A stretch of 5,621 nt of DNA from Microbacterium sp. (GTDB lineage Bacteria; Actinomycetota; Actinomycetes; Actinomycetales; Microbacteriaceae): assembly GCA_031286555.1 (NCBI GenBank), contig JAITUD010000065.1, positions 1 through 5,621 on the forward strand, read 5' to 3'. The notes under the pieces are model-generated. The model was not told the origin of the DNA, did not search any database, and saw nothing but the letters and a program-made list of their open reading frames with translations. Shown piece after piece: positions 1-3,685 of this stretch (position 1 is its first letter; every line of letters begins with the position of its first letter). The position numbers were made by a program, and so were the translations under genes.

Positions 1-128
1 TTGAGGCAGATCCCTCCCCAGTACTTCTCCTCGATGATGGCGGTGGAGAGTCCGAGCTGCGCGCTGCGGACGGCGGCGACGTATCCGCCAGGGCCCGCGC
101 CGAGGATGACGACATCGTAGTGTGGCAT
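1..128 (-). CDS. lpdA: Dihydrolipoyl dehydrogenase, N-terminal 42 residues (partial, runs off the left edge)
   Basis: This is the flavoprotein E3 subunit that reoxidises dihydrolipoamide for the pyruvate and 2-oxoglutarate dehydrogenase complexes (and the glycine cleavage system), passing electrons through FAD to NAD in the cytoplasm. The visible part begins MPHYDVVILGAGPGG: a first beta strand and the GxGxxG dinucleotide-binding loop (G10, G12, G15) for FAD. It ends in WGGICL (residues 37-42), where C41 is the first cysteine of the redox-active disulfide; the partner cysteine and the rest of the roughly 460-residue family length lie outside the window. The ATG start at 128 directly precedes the expected FAD fold. 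No strong ribosome binding site is visible, and the gene follows the copC-like gene by 9 bp, so it is probably co-transcribed and partly coupled to it. Other flavin disulfide reductases are possible, but the motif spacing fits LpdA best. Confidence 0.9.
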   Translation of the reverse strand, partial: MPHYDVVILGAGPGGYVAAVRSAQLGLSTAIIEEKYWGGICL

Positions 129-137
129 GTTCTCAGC

Positions 138-806
138 CTATCGGTCGGAGGGGTCGGTGGAGGCGGGGGAGTCATCGGATGACGCGGCATCCGCACCGTC
201 GGCGGGCCTGCGTCGGAGGCCGAGCCAGATCGCGATGCCGGCGACGGCCAGGACCGCGACGATCAGCACGGCCCAGGCCCACACCGCGCCCGTCCCCGTC
301 GCGGCGGGAGCGGGAGTCGAGGTGACGGTCACGGTGGGGGCCGGACTGGTGACGGTCTCGGTCGGCTCCGGCGTCGGCTCCGTGGTCGGCGTGGGGGAGG
401 TGGCCGAACCGGTGGTCACCGTGAAGGCGTACTCGCCGGCGATCGGGTGCCCGTCGGCCGAGACGACCTTCCATGCGACGTGATAGGCCCCGGCGGGGCC
501 GCCCGCGGCGAGGGGCTGAGTGACGCTCGTGCCGTCCACCGTCGGCGCGCCCTCCGTGACGGGGGCGCCGGAGGGATCCGTCACCTGGATCATCGTCGCG
601 CCGTCGGCGTCGAGCACGTCACCGCTGAAGGCGAGCACGAGCTGCGCGGGGAGGGTCTCCACAGTGGCATCGGCAGCGGGGTTCGCCGAGACGAGCTCGT
701 CGTGCGCTGAGGCGGACAGGGGGACGGCCAGCAGGAAGGCGGCGGCCAGCAGTGCCGTCACCAGTGCGGCGAGCGGGACTCTTCGAGAGGACCAGGTTGT
801 CTGCAC
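138..806 (-). CDS. CopC-domain copper-binding protein with C-terminal membrane anchor
   Basis: A 222-residue exported protein. Residues 1-34 form a signal peptide (RR at 8-9, hydrophobic 11-30, cleavage after SASA). Residues 35-131 form a CopC beta-sandwich domain with the family elements HDELVSANP, LVLAFSGDV and AWKVVSADGHP. Mature CopC proteins bind Cu(II) through the new N-terminal His and a DxH motif; here these would be H35, D118 and H120. The domain has a single Met (M72), so the Met-rich Cu(I) site of some CopC proteins is missing. A Pro/Thr/Val-rich linker (about 133-172) leads to one transmembrane helix (about 174-196), then RRR and a short acidic cytoplasmic tail. It would sit on the outer face of the membrane. 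No CopD-type permease domain is fused or adjacent. The GTG start at 806 places the signal peptide correctly. It is the first gene of a probable pair with lpdA. Role in copper delivery or tolerance is inferred from the family. Confidence 0.88.
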   Translation of the reverse strand: MQTTWSSRRVPLAALVTALLAAAFLLAVPLSASAHDELVSANPAADATVETLPAQLVLAFSGDVLDADGATMIQVTDPSGAPVTEGAPTVDGTSVTQPLAAGGPAGAYHVAWKVVSADGHPIAGEYAFTVTTGSATSPTPTTEPTPEPTETVTSPAPTVTVTSTPAPAATGTGAVWAWAVLIVAVLAVAGIAIWLGLRRRPADGADAASSDDSPASTDPSDR

Positions 807-893
807 GTCTCCACCCTAGGTCGGCATCCTGTGTCTCAGACCCTCCCGATGCGCTGCTCCGATCCGTTAGTCTTGATGGAAGGAGGGTGACCC
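807..893. promoter_or_regulatory. Divergent intergenic region between copC-like and FHA genes, with candidate -10 elements
   Basis: This 87-bp gap must hold the promoters of both flanking genes unless they are driven from elsewhere. On the plus strand TAGTCT (868-873) fits the actinobacterial TANNNT -10 form and would start transcription near 880, just before the AAGGAGG ribosome binding site at 880-886. On the minus strand TAGGGT (818-813) is followed by only six bases before the GTG start of the copC-like gene, which would give a leaderless or nearly leaderless mRNA. I see no convincing -35 hexamer for either. No clear inverted repeat was found. Confidence 0.35.
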
Positions 894-1376
894 GTGACTG
901 ACAGCCAGAGCCGATACGGCGACGACGCGATCCACCGCAGCGGCGAGCAGCGCCACGATGTGACGCAGACTTTCGGACACGACTCCGATCTGTCGTTCGT
1001 GCCGTTCGGAGTCGAATTGACCGAAGCCGAGCAGTCGGCGATCTCAGCACTGCCTTCGGGGTCGGCGCTGCTCCTGGTGCGCTCCGGCGCGCTGGCCGGC
1101 GCGCGGTACCTGCTCGACGCGGATGTGACCACCATCGGTCGTCATCCCGAGGCGGACATCTTCTTCGACGATGTGACCGTGTCGCGTCGTCATGCCGAGA
1201 TCACCCGCACCGGCACCTCGTTCGAGATCATCGATCAGCGCTCGCTGAACGGCACCTACGTGAACGGCGAGCGCGCTGATCGCAGCCTGCTGCAGAACGG
1301 CTACGAGGTGCGCGTCGGCAAGTTCCGACTGAACTTCTTCGCCTCTCCGGTCGACGTCGCGGCTGCGAACGCCTGA
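894..1376 (+). CDS. FHA-domain protein of the GarA/OdhI family
   Basis: A 160-residue cytoplasmic protein. In Mycobacterium and Corynebacterium the homologues GarA/OdhI bind and inhibit the E1 component of 2-oxoglutarate dehydrogenase, and are switched off when Ser/Thr kinases phosphorylate the N-terminal ETTSV motif, which then binds the protein's own FHA domain. The FHA domain here spans about residues 58-150 with all phosphothreonine-binding landmarks: G82-R83, S97-R-R-H100, N119-G-T121 and N124. The N-terminal tail carries DVTQTF (22-27) at the place of ETTSVF; T24 aligns with the second Thr, while the first is replaced by V23. The GTG start at 894 is set by an AAGGAGG ribosome binding site at 880-886. 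The stop overlaps the next ATG by one base (TGATG), so the ftsR-like gene is probably translationally coupled. Family assignment is firm from domain and gene order; the target enzyme is inferred from relatives. Confidence 0.88.
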   Translation: MTDSQSRYGDDAIHRSGEQRHDVTQTFGHDSDLSFVPFGVELTEAEQSAISALPSGSALLLVRSGALAGARYLLDADVTTIGRHPEADIFFDDVTVSRRHAEITRTGTSFEIIDQRSLNGTYVNGERADRSLLQNGYEVRVGKFRLNFFASPVDVAAANA

Positions 1377-2056
1377 TGGCGGCCTCGTCCCCAGCCCGCG
1401 AGCGCGCAGCGCCCGCGGGCCTGCTGAGTATCGGTCAGGTGCTGTCGAGACTGACCCCGGACTTCCCGGAGATCACGGCCAGCAAGCTGCGCTTCCTCGA
1501 GGCGCGGGGGATCGTCACACCGTCGCGCACCGAGTCCGGCTACCGGAAGTTCTCCGCGGCCGATGTCGAGCGGCTGCGCACCGCGCTCACCCTGCAGCGC
1601 GACCACTACATGCCGCTGGATGTCATCCGCGAGCAGCTCGATGACGCCGTCGAAGGGCAGCCGGTCTCGCCGCCGCCGTCGATCACGCCGCCGACGCGCC
1701 GGTACCGTCGTGAGGAGCTGCTGTTGGCGGCCGGCGCGGCCCCGCAGCTGCTGAACGACGCGATCAGCACCGGTCTGATCGTCGCTGCTGACACCTATGC
1801 CGATCAGACCGTCGCGCTGCTGCGCAGTCTGGTGGCGCTCGACCGCCATGGCATCGAGCCGCGCCACCTGCGCACGCTGCGTCAGGGCGCGGAGCGCGAG
1901 GTGGCACTGATCGAGTCAGCGCTGCAGCCCATGCTGCGCCGCACGGATGCCGCATCCCGCGGCCGTGCCGGCGAGCTGGCTCCGGAGCTCGCCGCCCGCA
2001 TCGATGAGGCGCGCAGCATCCTGGTGTCCGTGGCGCTCTCGCGGATGCTCTCATAA
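1376..2056 (+). CDS. ftsR: MerR-family transcriptional regulator, FtsR type (Rv1828-like)
   Basis: A 226-residue DNA-binding protein. The N-terminal winged helix-turn-helix (about residues 16-92) has the features of this subfamily: LSIGQVLSRL, then ITASKLRFLEARGIV, SGYRKFSAADVERL and DHYMPLDVIREQL. A Pro-rich stretch (about 95-108) links to a helical C-terminal domain (about 110-226) of the Rv1828 type, which lacks the cysteines of metal-sensing MerR proteins; the protein contains no Cys at all. In Corynebacterium the orthologue FtsR promotes ftsZ expression and normal division. Position directly after a GarA/OdhI-type gene is the conserved actinobacterial arrangement and supports orthology. 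The ATG at 1376 has no ribosome binding site of its own and overlaps the upstream stop, indicating translational coupling. The regulated genes here are inferred, not visible. Confidence 0.85.
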   Translation: MAASSPARERAAPAGLLSIGQVLSRLTPDFPEITASKLRFLEARGIVTPSRTESGYRKFSAADVERLRTALTLQRDHYMPLDVIREQLDDAVEGQPVSPPPSITPPTRRYRREELLLAAGAAPQLLNDAISTGLIVAADTYADQTVALLRSLVALDRHGIEPRHLRTLRQGAEREVALIESALQPMLRRTDAASRGRAGELAPELAARIDEARSILVSVALSRMLS

Positions 2057-2176
2057 CGAACAGGTTGCGACACACCTCCGACGCGCACCGGATGTCGTTG
2101 CCCGACCACCACCCCTGCTCTACCGTGGAGATAGCCGCTCCGGGGGGAGTGGCACCCGTCTGAGGAGGAGACAACT
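2057..2176 (+). promoter_or_regulatory. Leader region and candidate promoter of the second merR gene
   Basis: A 120-bp non-coding gap between the two merR genes. It contains TTGCCC (2098-2103), a 17-bp spacer, and TACCGT (2121-2126), a good sigma-A-type pair by actinobacterial standards. Predicted transcription would start near 2133 and give a leader of about 44 bases ending in a strong ribosome binding site, GAGGAGGAG (2162-2170), six bases before the ATG at 2177. Upstream, AGGT-N8-ACCT (2063-2078) is a short imperfect inverted repeat that could be a regulator site but may be chance. No hairpin terminator is visible after the ftsR-like stop, so read-through from the FHA operon is also possible. 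Confidence 0.45.
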
Positions 2177-2722
2177 ATGAATGCGGATGAGCTCTCCGGA
2201 GACCCGCGCTTCGTGACCGAACTCCTCTTCACGGACGGTCTTCCCGCGATGGACGACGAGGTCGGCTACCGCGGTGCGATCGCCGCCCGCGCGGCGGGCA
2301 TCACCTCCCGCCAGCTGGACTACTGGGCACGCACCGAGCTGGTCGTCCCCACCGTCCGCGGAGCGAGCGGCTCCGGTTCGCAGCGGCTCTACGGCTTCCG
2401 CGACATCCTCGTCCTCAAGCTGGTCAAGCGCCTGCTCGACACCGGTATCTCTCTGCAGCAGATCCGCATCGCGGTCGAGCAGCTCCGCGCCGCCGGCATC
2501 CGCGACCTGGCCGGCACCACGCTCATGAGCGACGGCGCCTCCGTCTACCTGTGCACGTCGAACGACGAGGTCATCGACCTGGTCAGTCGCGGACAGGGCG
2601 TGTTCGGCATCGCCGTCGGCAAGGTGCTCCGTGAGGTCGAGTCGACCCTCGTCGAGTTCGACCCCACCGCGCCCGACCCGGTCGACGAGCTCGCGCAACG
2701 GCGCGCCAAGCGCACCGCCTGA
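2177..2722 (+). CDS. MerR-family transcriptional regulator (Rv1830-like)
   Basis: A 181-residue regulator. After an N-terminal extension of about 27 residues (with a FTDGLPAMDDEVGY segment typical of this subfamily) comes the MerR winged helix: YRGAIAARAAGITSRQLDYW (31-50), ARTELVVPTV (51-60), a Gly/Ser-rich wing GASGSGSQRLYGFRDI (62-77) and LVKRLLDTGISLQQIR (82-97). The C-terminal part (about 98-160) is short and lacks a Cys-based metal site; its only Cys is C126. It is the counterpart of the second MerR gene of the garA-ftsR-DUF151-merR cluster of other actinobacteria. The ATG at 2177 is well set by GAGGAGGAG at 2162-2170. Transcription probably ends at the hairpin 20 bp downstream. Regulatory targets cannot be read from the sequence. 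Confidence 0.85.
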   Translation: MNADELSGDPRFVTELLFTDGLPAMDDEVGYRGAIAARAAGITSRQLDYWARTELVVPTVRGASGSGSQRLYGFRDILVLKLVKRLLDTGISLQQIRIAVEQLRAAGIRDLAGTTLMSDGASVYLCTSNDEVIDLVSRGQGVFGIAVGKVLREVESTLVEFDPTAPDPVDELAQRRAKRTA

Positions 2723-2742
2723 CCGGCGTCACCAGACATACG

Positions 2743-2770
2743 AGAACGCCCGGCCGAAGCCGGGCGTTCT
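2743..2770. terminator. Bidirectional intrinsic terminator hairpin between convergent genes
   Basis: AGAACGCCCGG (2743-2753) pairs perfectly with CCGGGCGTTCT (2760-2770). The intervening CCGAAG can add a C-G pair, giving a 12-bp stem with a CGAA loop. The flanks ATACG (2738-2742) and CGTAT (2773-2777) can extend the stem past a two-base GT bulge. It lies 20 bp after the stop of the second merR gene and 17 bp after the stop of the convergent parA gene, so it can serve both. The downstream U-tract is weak on both strands, as is common in high-GC actinobacteria. Confidence 0.85.
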
Positions 2771-2787
2771 GTCGTATCCGAGGCGTG

Positions 2788-3600
2788 TCAGGCCTGAGCG
2801 CCGGTCTCCGGTACGGGGACACGGCCGGCGCGGACGATCCGGTCCAGCAGCTGGTCGAAGTCGGCGGCGAGCTCCTGGGCGGAATCGCCGGGCCAGATGT
2901 GCAGCGGCTTCGCGGCGCCCTGCGCCTGCTGCAGAGAGGTGCGCTCGGGCAGCTGGGGCGAGAGCACCAGCGGGCCGAACATGTCGCGCAGCTCCTTGAT
3001 GCGGAACTGGTGCTCGATGGACTGCGGGCGCACGCGGTTCACGACGATGCCGAGGGGCTGCAGGCGCGGGGAGAGACCACGGCGGATCTCCTCGATCGCA
3101 CGCAGCGCGCGGTCGGCAGCGGCGACGGAGAAGAGGCCGGGCTCGGTGACGACCAGGACGCGGTCGCTCGCCGCCCATGCAGTGCGGGTGAGCGCGTTGA
3201 GCGAAGGGGCGCAGTCGATGAGCACGAGGTCGTACTCGCTCTCGACGGTCGCCAGAGCCTCTTCGAGCTTCCACACGTCGCGCACGCTGGGGTGCGGTCC
3301 GTCGAAGTTGATCGCAGAGGGGCTGCCGATCAGCACGTCGATGGTGCCTGGGTGCACCTTGGTCCACCCGCTGGTGGTGATCGCCTGACGGACCACCTTC
3401 TCCTTCGGGCTGGCCAGCACGTCGGCGATGTTCAGCCGGCCGGCGATCTGGATGTCCATACCGGTGGAGACATCGGACTGCGGGTCGAGGTCGACCACGA
3501 GGGTACGGATGCCGCGGGCGAAGGCGGCGCTGGCGAGACCGAGGGTCACGGTCGTCTTGCCTACGCCTCCCTTGAGGGAGCTGACGCTGAGTACGTGCAC
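2788..3600 (-). CDS. ParA/MinD-family P-loop ATPase
   Basis: A 270-residue protein of the ParA group, ATPases that dimerise on ATP, bind DNA or membrane surfaces and position cargo. The deviant Walker A motif is SLKGGVGKTT (residues 8-17; signature lysine K10, P-loop lysine K15), Walker A' is LVVDLDPQSD (34-43, D39) and Walker B is LVLIDCAPS (125-133, D129). There is no N-terminal helix-turn-helix extension, so it is of the short chromosomal/type-Ib-like form; no ParB, MinE or flagellar partner gene is adjacent. The open frame extends upstream to 3768, but those residues lack any ParA character and overlap pyc, while the ParA fold starts exactly at the GTG at 3600. GGAGG lies only two bases before that GTG, too close for normal use. 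The hairpin at about 2743-2770 ends the gene. The cargo is unknown. Confidence 0.85.
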   Translation of the reverse strand: MHVLSVSSLKGGVGKTTVTLGLASAAFARGIRTLVVDLDPQSDVSTGMDIQIAGRLNIADVLASPKEKVVRQAITTSGWTKVHPGTIDVLIGSPSAINFDGPHPSVRDVWKLEEALATVESEYDLVLIDCAPSLNALTRTAWAASDRVLVVTEPGLFSVAAADRALRAIEEIRRGLSPRLQPLGIVVNRVRPQSIEHQFRIKELRDMFGPLVLSPQLPERTSLQQAQGAAKPLHIWPGDSAQELAADFDQLLDRIVRAGRVPVPETGAQA

Positions 3601-3685
3601 ATCCTCCAACTTACAGTGCCCTAGTCTGAGTGAACACTCAGCCCCGCTCCTGTGCGCGTCCTCGCGCACTGATCCAGAGGTGTGC
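3601..3685. promoter_or_regulatory. Divergent parA/pyc intergenic region with candidate leaderless parA promoter
   Basis: This 85-bp gap separates the two divergent starts. On the minus strand TAAGTT (3613-3608) has the TANNNT -10 form and is followed by seven bases and then the GTG of parA, so transcription could begin at the start codon itself; the -35 position (TGTTCA, 3636-3631, 17-bp spacer) is only a half match and lies inside the palindrome. On the plus strand TAGTCT (3622-3627) is a possible -10 for pyc with no recognisable -35; it would start transcription inside the palindrome and leave a leader of about 50 bases. AGAGGTG at 3676-3682 is the pyc ribosome binding site. Confidence 0.4.
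3626..3641. promoter_or_regulatory. Perfect palindrome, candidate operator for parA and/or pyc
   Basis: CTGAGTG (3626-3632) and CACTCAG (3635-3641) are perfect inverted repeats around a two-base AA centre. The size and spacing are those of a dimeric repressor site such as TetR-family operators. It overlaps the expected -35 zone of the parA promoter candidate and the start-site zone of the pyc candidate, so one bound protein could affect both genes. The stem is too short and poorly placed, and has no T-tract, for a terminator. The cognate regulator is not in the window. Confidence 0.5.

Noticed and set aside
301..405. Repetitive GTGACGGTC/GTCGGC-type tract as a possible tandem repeat or regulatory array
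   Set aside because: The repetition is explained by the Pro/Thr/Val-rich linker of the copC-like protein; the units are irregular and not true tandem copies.
619..1135. Minus-strand open frames crossing the copC/FHA intergenic region and the FHA gene
   Set aside because: Arg/Ser-rich shadow translations with no domain, crossing a promoter region and opposing a well supported gene.
2063..2078. AGGT-N8-ACCT inverted repeat as an operator for the second merR gene
   Set aside because: Only four matching bases per arm, which is expected by chance; mentioned in the region entry but not claimed as a site.
2785..3624. A 279-codon plus-strand frame opposite parA
   Set aside because: Antisense shadow; the minus-strand frame has all ParA ATPase motifs and the plus-strand product resembles no family.
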